A stretch of DNA of 64,000 nt from Nectonema munidae. Taxonomy: Eukaryota; Nematomorpha; Nectonematoida; Nectonematidae. The stretch covers positions 1 through 64,000 of the forward strand of contig JAUIRK010000089.1 in assembly GCA_030549495.1 (NCBI GenBank), in the 5' to 3' direction. A program made the position numbers and the translations under genes. Shown one piece after another: positions 12,537-23,196 of this stretch (its first letter is position 1; each line of letters starts with the position of its first letter). The notes under the pieces are model-generated. The model saw only the letters and a program-made list of their open reading frames with translations, was not told the DNA's origin and made no database searches.

Positions 12537-12710
12537 TAATCGGGAAGTCGTTATTGGAATTTTTATCAGAAATAGCCTCCATCAGATCACTAGAATCGAT
12601 ATTATTTAAGGAACAGGATCCTTTCATTTTTTTCAGCATCATTCAAAAAAAATAGAAAGGGCAAAGGTAGAACAGGAAAAAAAATCTAAACAGATAATTC
12701 TTATAACTGT

Positions 12711-12795
12711 TAGGGTGTACCTCTCAGCTTAATAGTTGAAGATAAGCAGTTCGATCCCCAAGGATACCTTTTCTTAAAAACATTTTTTTTTGCTT
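12711..12795 (+). repeat. tRNA-derived SINE, family A, fragment
   Basis: The sequence has an A-box-like block (CTCTCAGCTTAATAGTTGAAG) and a B box (AGTTCGATCCC) about 30 bases apart, then a T-rich run. It matches the tRNA-like heads at 39319 and 39889. It is not a functional tRNA gene because no acceptor stem is visible. Confidence 0.65.
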
Positions 12796-14258
12796 AGCTA
12801 CCCCTTTCATCTTAATCTAAAAAGGGGTTTAAATTTGAAATTTAAAGGTCACCAATTTTCTCTTGTGTTTTATGTTTGGTTAGAATTTTCTTCGTATTAT
12901 TTATCTTTGTTATCATTGAAATTTATGGATTAGGAATATAAAAAAATTTATTTCTTTTTATTCAAGTATAAAAGGAATTATAGCACTAAAACGTGTAAGT
13001 ACCTGCTGGATTTTTAAACAAAGTGTAAACAACGGTTTGGTAGAACTTGTTCTAATTTTTAAAATTCTTTATACAATTTAACAATTTTTGCAATACCATA
13101 GAGTAGAATTTTTGTAAATAAAAACTGTTAAAATTCAATTTTCTTTTTTATAAAATTTTTCATCCTTAGTAGATGTTTTTTCACTATATTTATCAATTCG
13201 TAGATCAATTATAATCTTATACATTCAACTCACGTTTATAACTACTTTTAGCGCTACTTTATTAAATTAGATTTGTACCTTGAATTGCTAAGTTCTCCAT
13301 TTTCCAAATTATTTGCTCAATTCTCCCATTTTATCTGTTAAGTTTCTTTACTTATAATGCACATAGCGATATTAGGAAAACTCACAAAGATTGAAGGCAT
13401 TTGATTGAGCCAATTTTTTTACAATATTCATTTTACCAGACTCCCAATCTTGGAGAATGCTAAATCTCTTTTGGAAACTGAAACCAAAAATAAACCTACT
13501 AAAGATCCTAGATTTTACTTTAAAATTATCCTTAGGAATTTAGATTAGGATTGATACTTGACTCAATTCAAAGACAGGTGCAGAAGAAATGAATATATTT
13601 GTCTACTATTGGTAATGATATGTGGAGAGTTATATATATTTCCTCATGGAAATATTTATTCAAATATTCCCGACATAATCAATATAAATAATGGTAAAAG
13701 CTACTTTTGAAGTGTCAAAAATTCGACTACGAGAAAACGTTATTTTGGGTTCCGTAAATATAATTAGAAATTAGAGGATTAATATTTTGATGATGAGGTA
13801 AACCGAACTTGAGAGAAATTTATTTTTATTAAAAGAGAGAACAGTTGAGTTAATGTTAAATCTCAACGAACATAAAAATCTTTACCTAAGTTTAGAATCC
13901 ATCAACATTCATCAAGAAACCATAGGGATGTTTAACGAAATTGGAAATAAATTTATTGCGAAAAAATTTCAAGATAAAAAAACGTAAAATAGTTCCATAT
14001 TAATACATATTACTTCTTAAAGAAGTTTTTTATACACATATTAAAAGATAATATAATTATATAAATTTCAAAATAACAATATCTAACGAGACTGTGTTTT
14101 GTAAATGATTCTGCTATATTTGTAACTACAAAAAAAACCAAAACAAATGTAAATGCAATATATTTTGGGTTTAACTTCGTTACTTTCTTGAATCTAGTGA
14201 ACTTTAACATCTTTTATATATTTTAAGAAATTTTAAACAGTATAATGTATATGTAAGG
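12796..14258. other. AT-rich stretch downstream of GRASP, no gene seen
   Basis: No coherent frame, terminal repeat or tRNA-like box was found. It lies between the SINE and the 3' end of the GRASP gene. Confidence 0.45.
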
Positions 14259-14264
14259 TTTATT
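14259..14264 (-). terminator. Candidate poly(A) signal of GRASP
   Basis: AATAAA on the minus strand, about 220 bp past the GRASP stop codon. It is the first one found downstream. In such AT-rich DNA a chance match is possible. Confidence 0.35.
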
Positions 14265-14481
14265 CTTAACACACTAACTTTTGTTGACAAACAAAATATT
14301 TAACATAACATATGAAATAAAAACACACGTAAATACAGTTGAAAATATATTTTAAAGTTTAAGGCTAGCTTTACTGAAAAGTAAAAATGAACACTTAACA
14401 GGATATCTAATAAAATTATTGAAATTTATAAAAGGTATGTTTAAAATAAATTACATGATCAATAGAAAATATTCATTTAAA

Positions 14482-17400
14482 TCATCCAATATTTAAAGCA
14501 TTGCATTCATTTGAAGTCACGTTTTCTCTCAGTAACATATCATTTGAGAAAGTTGGTATTGAACCTAAAATAGAAAATCTTAATTTATTACAATTGAAAT
14601 AAGAAAACTCTTATTTATATGTAAAAATGATTATCTCAATAAATTCAGAAATTATAAAATGAATACAAAATATTATCTACATTAAAAATTCGAATTAAAC
14701 TAAAAATAATTATAATAATCTAAGTAAATTTCAAAGAGGTTTCAAAGGTGTGAAAAATGTGTGATACACATTAGTTTTTTTTAATGAGACCTTGGGCTAT
14801 TAAAAATTTTAGAGGCAGCCACGCTAAAATTTTTTTACAAAGTTTGTGAATGTTCTAACTCAACAAGCGAACAAAATCATTAATATATGATAGATCAATA
14901 CTTATAAAATATAATTAAGCCTTTATTCCTCCTTATTGTCATTTACCAGTTATTGAAACCGATGGTCACAGTAACTTTTTTTATAGCTAGATATGCTATA
15001 CTCTAACCAATTGAGGGTTTTATACAATGACTAAAAATGATCTCTTGAAAATCTTTAGGGAGCAGAATTTTTGGTTGCGCAGATTCTGTATTTGTTGTTC
15101 GAAGTTTAAAAATGCTTTTGTCTTCTAAAGACGATATGGAAAGGGTTGTATAGAAAACTTGTTGGTAATACAGAAAACCCCGCTATCCGATGCAATATTG
15201 ATTAGGAGCTAAAAGATTTTTCCCAGCCTCTTACTTATCTCACTAATTGTCGACAAGCCATGTTCATATCAAATAAAGTGGTTAGGTGGATTGATTTCTC
15301 TATACTGAGATGCATTGTTGCTTAAAATTAAATTTTAAAATCTTTAGCAACGAATTATTACCAAACTAGATTAGTAACACAGAAGAACAAGGAATCATCT
15401 TATATAATCTTGATATTCTACCTACACATATATTCAGTCAGTAAAGTAAATTATTTGAAAATAAATTTAGAACTCGGATCTATGAATTGATAGGTATGTA
15501 GCCGTGATTAAATTCGGCCCTTTTAAATATAAATTGAAGTTTTAAAAGTTTTGGAAGAAAATTTGCTACAAGCTAGAGAGCTACAAGTTTAGAGAGCAAA
15601 ACTTCCAACCATATTTTGCAGGCTTAGAGGGATTATACTGGATGAATGGGCATTGAGATTTACAAAGATACAACTCTTCACTTTATCTCAACACACAACA
15701 AAACTCAGAAATGTGAACAAAAGTATCAAGCAAAAGTTTCACTGATGCAAGTTTATCATTATGAATACGGACATTTCTTGTATCAGTGCAATCTAAAAAT
15801 TTCTCTAAAAATACACCCACCATACTCTTTACTCAATAGTTATTCTGTACTTTCCATTGCTACTTTGACAACTCCTTTCAATATACAAAGTCCTATAAAT
15901 ACTTTCATTTAAATGATGTCAACTTGATTCCAATGTGAAACAAGCTTTCTTGGCATTCTATTAGACTATAATACACTAGACTTACTAATAAATAATTGTA
16001 TCACAAAGAAAGTCTTGATTATTCTCAGATTATGAAAAAAAACTCTCTTGTAGTTGAAAAACGTTTAAATGAGTTTGAACTTTTTTCTAATTCTTTCAAG
16101 TTACCTTCAAAATCAGAAGATTTAGAAGATTAGTTACCCAGAAATATTTACAACAGCTGTCATCAATACGCTTCACTAAATTATTAAATAATCCCAAGAT
16201 CTAAATTGAAGAAAATGAATATACATTCATTCATGTATACAATTGAAGTAACTGTTATAGGAGAAATAATATGACAAAATGGATAATTACATTGGTGCAA
16301 TGTTTGAAACATTTTTATTGCAATATTATATGTAAGTTATTTATGCAATCTATATTTTTTAGATAATTATTGAAATTATGCCAGAAATTAGATGGGGTCC
16401 AATAGACCGAAACAATCTTAAAAGTATAAAGAATGTTAAATACTTCTATGTATAGTTTTTTCAAAAAATGAACATTTATTTACGCTAGAGTCCAAAATAA
16501 CTCACAAATCGTCAAAGGGTTAAAATAATAAGAATTTTTGAAAATATATACCAGCTTCAGAACTAATCAAAGGAGTCGTGACTGATATAGGCGGTAATCC
16601 AGGTACATAAAGTGGGGTGTTAACAAAAATATTTTTATTAACAGAAGCATCAGGCATTGAATATGTCAAATTTTGAGTTTGAACATCAGATGCAGGGCAG
16701 GTTTGAGAAGAAATTTGCATATTAGGAGACACGTAAAACATCGAGGAAGGACATTCATTTTGCAAAGAGGATATAGAATAAGCATCTTAAAATATAGAAA
16801 ATATATATCTTTTTGACTCATAGGAAAAATTATCTTTTTTCAGTTATACCAAAAATAATAAAATATTGATAAGTGTCAAATATTAAGTAATATCAAACCA
16901 GAAAACAAAATGTTTCTTCCTAAAAAAGAGCAATCTGTCTTTATTCGGGTGATTTCAAGCAATACAAAAAATGAAAATCAAAGATGGTATCAATTACCAA
17001 ACTGAAAAATTAAAAGTTTACTGATTATGAAAATAGGATAAGGAAAACTCCATTGTAGTATAATAAGATAAAGAACAATTTTATTGGTACTTTTCTTGAG
17101 CTAAAAATTTTTAACCCTGATATTTCCGCAGACTCGGTATCTGCCTTCTTCAGTGCAAATAAAAGAATGCTTCTTTACACTAAAGAAGGCAGGTTATCGA
17201 AATGTTAATAAAATAAACTTAGTTAACCGATGGCAAGTAACAAGCAAAATGTACTTTTATTCCATTTTTAGAGTATATTTATACAAGTTGCAAACTCTCC
17301 TAATACAGTGGTTAGTACATTTCTTATTCCTAAAAAAATTTAAAGAAAAGATTACTCCTATAAATTTGGCGTCATTCGTTCCTTAGATCAAAATTCATTT

Positions 17401-20400
17401 TTATAATTTAGGGTAATTAAAACTGTGACAATAATTGTCAGTGCTAAAAATGAGTGTACCATATCAAATTATAAAGAAAATCGGCATTAACATTTTAGAA
17501 ATAAATCAAAATTATTTACATAATTACTTGAGTTATAAATTGTAGAGAGTAATGAAGAAGATTGTGAAACATTTGAAGGAAATTGTCTAGCTCCCATCTC
17601 CTGAATAGCAAAAAATAAAATAACAAAATTATAAAATAAATATAGATTTAAGAATGTCTATAAAGTTAGTAAATACAGTCTACAAAGAAAAATCGATCAA
17701 CAGAATATAAGCTACATTCCTAATAGCAGGGTTGTGAACTTGAAAATATAAAATCATTGGGATTTCAGAATTTAAGTCAAAGATATCTATATAAATTATA
17801 GCGTTCAATTTAGTTATAAAATTTATTAAATTTTCTCTATATCAATGAATTTATTAATATAAATTTTGATAGATTTTCTAGTATAAGCTCCATGAAATGT
17901 CCTCTGATAGAATTTTTGTCATTTTAATGTCTAAACAATGTTAGTCTTAATGAAAATAAGCAAAAAAAGTTTGTGAAGCAATTAATAACAAAGATTCTTG
18001 TTTTGTTGATTATTATCAAAGCACTTTGAGCAGTTAGACCAGGGGTCGGCAAAGTGGTCGATATCGACCCCTGGGGGTGCATAACAGATCTTTAGGGGTC
18101 GATAAGATAGAAAAACTTACCAAATTGTTCTATGCTTTTTTTACTTTATAGTAGTAATAAATCTCCTTTTTCTTTTAAAACATAATTTAGCACATTGTAT
18201 AGTGTAGGATATATGAAACATTTGTGGTTTCTATTTCTCTCTAAATTGTTGACATTGAGTAATGCTTTTATGAAACATTTCTATGTGGGTTGGGGGTCGA
18301 TGTGAAGACAAATGTTCTATGAAGGGGTCGATGGGTAAAAAAAGTTTGCCGATCCCTGAGTTAGACGATATCATGATGGTTATCAGTTTTTATTGATTTT
18401 TAGTAAGAGTTAGTATACTTTGGAGAACGACCCTTGACTCAACAACCAAGCTTATTCAAACAAATGGAGTAAAAATATTTTGTCACACAATATGTTTTAA
18501 AATTAAATCAAAAAATTAACTAATTTCAACTAGAACACTTATTAATTAATCTGGACATCGATTTAGTACATATAAAATTTCTAATAAAATTATACCTCTC
18601 CTCTTGAAGACAATTTAGTTGGATTTAAAGAACCTGGACTCATATCCTGTGAAGAATTTGATATAGGAATCTTGTGCAAATATCCATAGCCTATTTCACA
18701 GCCTATCCTAAAAAAGAAACAAATTTGAAGTATCATAAATATGTACATAAAAATTACATACATTCCTTCTCCACCCCAATCAGAATCAGGAGTCAAAAGA
18801 ACTTCTCTTGTTTTATCATTGGTTTTATTATAAACAAATAATTTAATAGTCTTTTTGTCATTATTCTCAATAAGTGAAAAAAACTCTTCAGCCTAAAAAA
18901 ACAGAAGAAAACTAAACGTTGAGAGTACATCAGATAGTATATATTAACTTGTTCTAGGAATGTTTCTGTTCCCACGATGTAGTCCGCTTGAGGAATTAAA
19001 CCAGCTTTAAATGCAGGAGATCTAGTTTGAACTTCCTAAATTAAATCGAAATATGATTTAAAAAAATCAAATAAAATAGTAGAAATCAGGGTGACTGATC
19101 AAACGGCCCAAAACCGAAATGGCCCAAAACCAAAACAGCCCAATCCAAAATTTCCAAACTAAAACGTCCAAAAACAAAAAAAACCTAAACTTTCTTTGTA
19201 TCCAAATAAAAGTAATCAAACCCAAAATCAAAAACTTATCCATTCCTGAGTTTTTTCCAAAACATACTCAAAACTATATGTTCGAAGTTCAAAATTTGAA
19301 AATAATAAATACAATTTTTGAACCAATATCATCTACTATAGAAATAAAGTTAAAGTATTTCCAATAGTATTTTAGTGATGTCATTTGTATAAAGAAACCC
19401 TGAAAAAAATGAATATTATTTTCTATACAAAAACTGGGACCAAATTCACTCTGAAATAAATAGTGATCATATCTCAAGAAACTTTGGTTGTTGGTAAGTA
19501 TTTAAACCGTTTATAATCAATTCGGCCTCGGGACAGTTGGACTTCAAGACAATTCAGCTTCTATCTCATTATTTTTTGGGACCAAATTGTTTTGAGGCCG
19601 AATTTTCCTGAGGTCGAATTGACCTGTTCCATTTCAGCTTATTAATATTTTCAATAAGTATTGTGTGCAATAAGGTTACTCACTTTCAAATTTTCACTGA
19701 CATTTTTTGTTTGTTTCCTTCATTAATTAAACGTTGATAATTCAGCAAAGTTCAAATGTGTAAAATAAAGCTTAGCTTCTCTTCTTTGTGTATTCCGACA
19801 TAATAAATGAATGATCTAAAAATGGTCGATCTGAAATCTTTCAGGTCCTATTGTTACCGGATAAGTGATGGCTAACTTATTTGAAATCAAAGTTTGTGTT
19901 CTTAGATTGTAGTTCCAGCTTATTCTAGCCTTCAGGTTTTTGGCCTTATCGGTTTATGGTCGTATTGGCTTTGAGCCGTTATGGTTTTTGGCCGTTTTGC
20001 TTTTTGGCTGTTTTGGTATGGGTCGTTTTGGTTTTGTGCCGTTTGGCTTTGGCCCGTTTTGGTTTGGACTGTTATGGTATTGAGCCGTTTTAGTTTGGGC
20101 CGTTTCGGTTTTGGGACGTTTTGACCAGGAACTGAAATCAGTATTAGAACTCATCGATAAGTAATATTTTGAAGACTGTTTAATAATTTTGCATTGTTGA
20201 TTTTTATCAATAATAATAAAACCATGCTTTGTATCTCTAGAAGGGAAAGTAATTATTCAGAAAATACATATAAACGACGCACAAGGCTGCCATTTATTTA
20301 ACCTATAAAAAATTTTACAAGATAAATATATCGATCTTCGATAAAAGTTAAAAAAATAATTCCAAAAATATTTTGAAAGATGAAATAATTGTTATCATAA

Positions 20401-23196
20401 AGTAGTTAAGGGTGTGATGGTAAATGATAAAATGAAAATGAACAAAAAACCCATGCTCAAATCACCCCTTGAAATGAGAATATGGCGGGTGTAAGCCCCC
20501 ACCCCTTCGTCATCCTAGATGTACGCATCAATATTGATTGAATGAAAAATTTCACAAAAAAAACCTATTTTTCTGAAAGTCATTCATTAGTGTGATTGTA
20601 TGATTTTTTAATAATTAATAATATTCGGCTCTTTTTCTGGTTTTACTACGACCCGGGGTTGATTAGAAAGTAGTACAGCTATATAATTGAGACAGCAAAT
20701 CTAGAGTTAATGGCAAATCTATTGTTATTTTAGGGGTAAATCGTAATTTCATAGTTGAAAGAAAAAAAATAGAGTAAAAACTTGCGAGGGTAAATAGGTA
20801 GGATTAGAGGTGACAGGAGATATGGAAATGATGAAACAGATTTAACATTAAAAGGAAGGTCTAATAAAGTTCTTGAAAATGGACTCCAAGAATGTGAGTT
20901 TCACTATATTTATGAATTGACTAGAGAAGATGAAACATGGGAGAAACTATTATTGGAAAGCTAGAACACCGAACATAAAACGAGACCATAAAGATAAAAA
21001 TTTAGATTTATAAAGATAAGAAGTAAAAGAAATGTCGCAAAAGATGTTCAATTTTTATCTTTAAAATATGATTTAAACACATAATAGAACTACTCAAGTT
21101 TAATAGTGAAAAAAAAGTAAAAATAAAATTTTGAAAACTTTTTTAATAAAATAGGCATCTATAAATAAATTAATGTTTTTTATTTTGATCTAACATAAAA
21201 ATCGAATAAAGAGCTCTCGATAAATCTGACTACTATCCAAACTTGAAAAGTTTTAGGTCGTGAAGACGTCCGGTTTAGACAGGTGTGAATATAATTACAT
21301 GAAAAAAGTGTCAAAATATCAGATGGAAAATTAAAATTTCGATTTAGTTATACTTGAGCTATTCAAATAGTTTTAAAATTTTTTAGAAATATATGCTAAA
21401 CAAAAAATTGGAACAAAAATAGGAGTGAATAAATTTTATTTATCTTACCAAAAACTCTTAAAATATTTGTATTATCTTTTATTTACATCAAATTTCCTAA
21501 ATAACTTGGAAAACACAAACTTAAAAACATTTATTTTATTAAATGTTTTAGGCATAAAATTTTGTTAGTTTGTGAGGGAATTTTCACCAGTTATATTCTA
21601 AATAAAATATTTTTTTGACACAATAAATAATCATATACAACAATACCTCGCTAAATAGAGGAATGAAACATACTCACCATTAATAAACTTTTCAAAAAAT
21701 AATCACCAAAATTATTTAAATTTGACACCATATATCCCAATACAGGTATACTTATCTTTGTTTGTCTTTATTATAATGAACAATAAAAAGTTAAATTTCA
21801 AAACAGCATAGGAAAAAATGTCTACACCGATCTGGAACAACAGTGTGTAAACTCAAACCCAAACAATCTACCAACGAACCAACAATCGTTTGATTATAAA
21901 GACATTCACCACCATTACTTTACCAGATTCATAAAATAAAATATTGAGTAAAAAATTTGAATACTTTTAAATCTTATTTGTATAAAACAAACATTTTGCG
22001 GTTTTTTCTATTTAGGGCTATAAGATTGACTTGATAATTAAGGACAGTGATTGTTTTATATATTTAATATTTACTGTCGGATAAAAACACTGTTAACATC
22101 CCTAGGATGAAGGTCGGAAACAATCTTCTCATGCTTTTGGTAAGATAACTTTATAAAACATTTAGCTCATTGGTCAATATTTTTAATGGGGCGAGACAAG
22201 CCGGCTTGGTCTCTGGAAAATTACCATGTTATTGCAGAAAGATATCCATATTTGCCTGAGGGGGACTTTCTCTGTCGTGTATGGGAGATAAACAGGATTC
22301 TCCAATAACTTGAAATATAAAATGTTCCTTTTAGCAGAGAGGAAATAGTTATGTCAGCGAGTTATGAGGATGGGTGTCAGTATTTCCACATAAATATTAT
22401 TACTTCTTCCGTTTCTGATTGCCATGATAGTTACTGTTAGATCTGGACAGTAAATATCAATGTTTTGAAATGTTAGTGCGATTGTCTCCAAAAATATATT
22501 GAAAATACCAAATTTATTTTGATTTAGGTTAAGATTTCTCTTCCTGTAAAAAAATAAATAAAACGTCTGAAAAATTAATCTTCACATATTCATCATATAG
22601 TAGGATCTGGCGTGTTTAATTCTAATATCTTGGAAAAACAGGATATACGTTTAGTTTATAATCTCAAGGTAAAGAGTTAACTGTTAAAGTAGCAAACAAA
22701 GATAATTTCAAGTATAGCTTAATTTATCAATTAAAGAATATAGCAAATTTTATATGTGTATCTGAATAAAAAGGCTTAGTTATAATAAATAATTGAAGAT
22801 AAATAATTCGGTATCAATTAAGATTAAATTGAATGAATGTATTGTATAAAATATTACCAATATATGCCAAACATTTTCATTCGCTCCATCTAAAGAACAA
22901 AATCGAATATAAATGCCAAGCAAGCCTTCTCCGCCCCAATTAAGAGAAGGGACAATATTCAATGAACGAATGCTATTTGTCTTTACATTGTAAACCAGAA
23001 GTTCTACAGGCATTTCTATATTGAGATTAAGAATTGAATTCAACTGACCATTATCTTCATCCTTTAGATTAAAAATACAGCATAATGAAATATGGAAAAA
23101 GAAAGCCTAAAATACCAATCTTGTATTCTCAACACTAATAATATAATCAAAAAATGGAACAAGACCAGCGCGATACCCAGGAGAATTTTCTTGAAC
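14482..23196 (-). CDS. GORASP2: Golgi reassembly-stacking protein (GRASP), exons 2-9 of a spliced gene
   Basis: GRASPs tether Golgi cisternae through two PDZ-like domains. Exons by descending coordinate are 23196-23116, 23061-22858, 19035-18949, 18892-18762, 18707-18596, 17600-17528, 16785-16552 and 14564-14482 (TGA). Together they make 1005 bp, in phase throughout, each with AG/GT borders. The first exon reads [20 protein letters not shown], completing PDZ1 with WGGEGLLG and [17 protein letters not shown]2 follows: [44 protein letters not shown]. The last three exons encode a Ser/Pro-rich tail ([15 protein letters not shown]). The exon with the N-terminal Met-Gly was not found upstream. The terminal 27-codon exon is supported by phase and acceptor, not by homology. 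GRASP55 versus GRASP65 is not resolvable; most invertebrates have one gene. Confidence 0.9.
15535..15950 (-). pseudogene. piggyBac transposase relic in GRASP intron
   Basis: Minus-strand pieces in order are [35 protein letters not shown], then [18 protein letters not shown]. They match the conserved central part of piggyBac transposases just before and at the first catalytic region. There are at least three stops or frameshifts. It sits in the 1,987-bp last intron of GRASP, in the same orientation as the gene. It is unlike the other piggyBac copies in sequence, so it is a separate family. Confidence 0.65.
18040..18358. mobile_element. hAT MITE in GRASP intron
   Basis: Ends are CAGGGGTCGGCAAAGTGG and ...TTTGCCGATCCCTG. 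The flanks AGTTAGAC at 18032-18039 and 18359-18366 are identical, an 8-bp target duplication typical of hAT. At 319 bp it is non-coding, with two internal GGGGTCGAT motifs. It lies in the 995-bp intron of GRASP. Confidence 0.9.
19090..20133. mobile_element. TIR element with degenerate subterminal word array (word GGCCCAAAAC)
   Basis: Flanked by GAAATCAG at 19082-19089 and 20134-20141, an exact 8-bp duplication. The ends (GGTGACTGATCAAACGGCCC, and AGTTCCTGGTCAAAACGTCC on the other strand) are inverted repeats. They lead into arrays of variants of GGCCCAAAACCAAAA (left) and GGCCGTTTTGGTTTT (right), spanning over 100 bp on the left and nearly 200 bp on the right. A second, different array (ACAATTCAG / GGCCGAATT, 19520-19635) sits inside and may be a nested relative. 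No transposase is visible. It occupies the 3.8-kb GRASP intron. Confidence 0.8.
20142..20793. other. Intronic AT-rich stretch, no gene seen
   Basis: Part of the 3.8-kb GRASP intron. It has a short GC-rich patch (20487-20520) without a recognised pairing partner. Confidence 0.4.
20794..20964 (+). pseudogene. FLYWCH-type zinc finger fragment (MULE-related)
   Basis: A 56-codon open frame, opposite in strand to GRASP, reads [20 protein letters not shown] then [13 protein letters not shown]. The layout GR-x-K-x-L-x(2)-G then E-F-H-Y then T-W resembles the first half of a FLYWCH finger, common at the start of MULE transposases. The Cys after Trp reads Lys and the second half is missing, so it is broken. 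The assignment is moderate only. Confidence 0.4.
20965..22066. other. Intronic AT-rich stretch, no gene seen
   Basis: Continuation of the GRASP intron. No element ends or coding blocks were recognised. Confidence 0.4.
22067..22457. mobile_element. Short inverted-repeat element with an orphan peptide
   Basis: ATATTTACTGTCGGAT on the left pairs with ATCTGGACAGTAAATAT on the right, enclosing 391 bp that is less AT-rich than its surroundings. No target duplication could be fixed. It lies in the GRASP intron and holds the unrecognised open frame at 22144-22308. Confidence 0.4.
22144..22308 (+). pseudogene. Unrecognised 54-codon open frame
   Basis: The frame reads [20 protein letters not shown] and then [19 protein letters not shown] before TAA. 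Its composition (two Trp, Pro-Glu-Gly turn, balanced charges) looks like real protein rather than AT-rich noise. There is no start Met at its head. I do not recognise the family. It may be an element-borne or captured coding fragment. Confidence 0.3.

Larger units (their letters stand above)
9600..12642 (-). mobile_element. LINE, minus strand, interrupted by a Harbinger element
   Basis: Reading down the minus strand: an ORF1 starts at Met 12642, is cut by the 11324-12536 insertion and resumes to about 10668. An endonuclease-bearing ORF2 start follows (10740-10140), then the endonuclease-RT linker (FNSKDMWNK near 9890). The reverse transcriptase itself is missing, so the copy is deleted at its 3' side. 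A tRNA-derived SINE lies just beyond its 5' end. Several stops and frameshifts show it is dead. Confidence 0.75.

Noticed and set aside
15646-15912. Plus-strand 88-codon frame in the GRASP intron
   Set aside because: The opposite strand carries the recognisable piggyBac blocks; this frame is their shadow.
19119-19367. Plus-strand frame starting [13 protein letters not shown]
   Set aside because: It begins in the left array of the same element and shows no conserved block.
19954-20154. Minus-strand Lys/Pro/Asn-rich frame with NGPKPN-like repeats
   Set aside because: It is the translated subterminal array of the 19090-20133 element.
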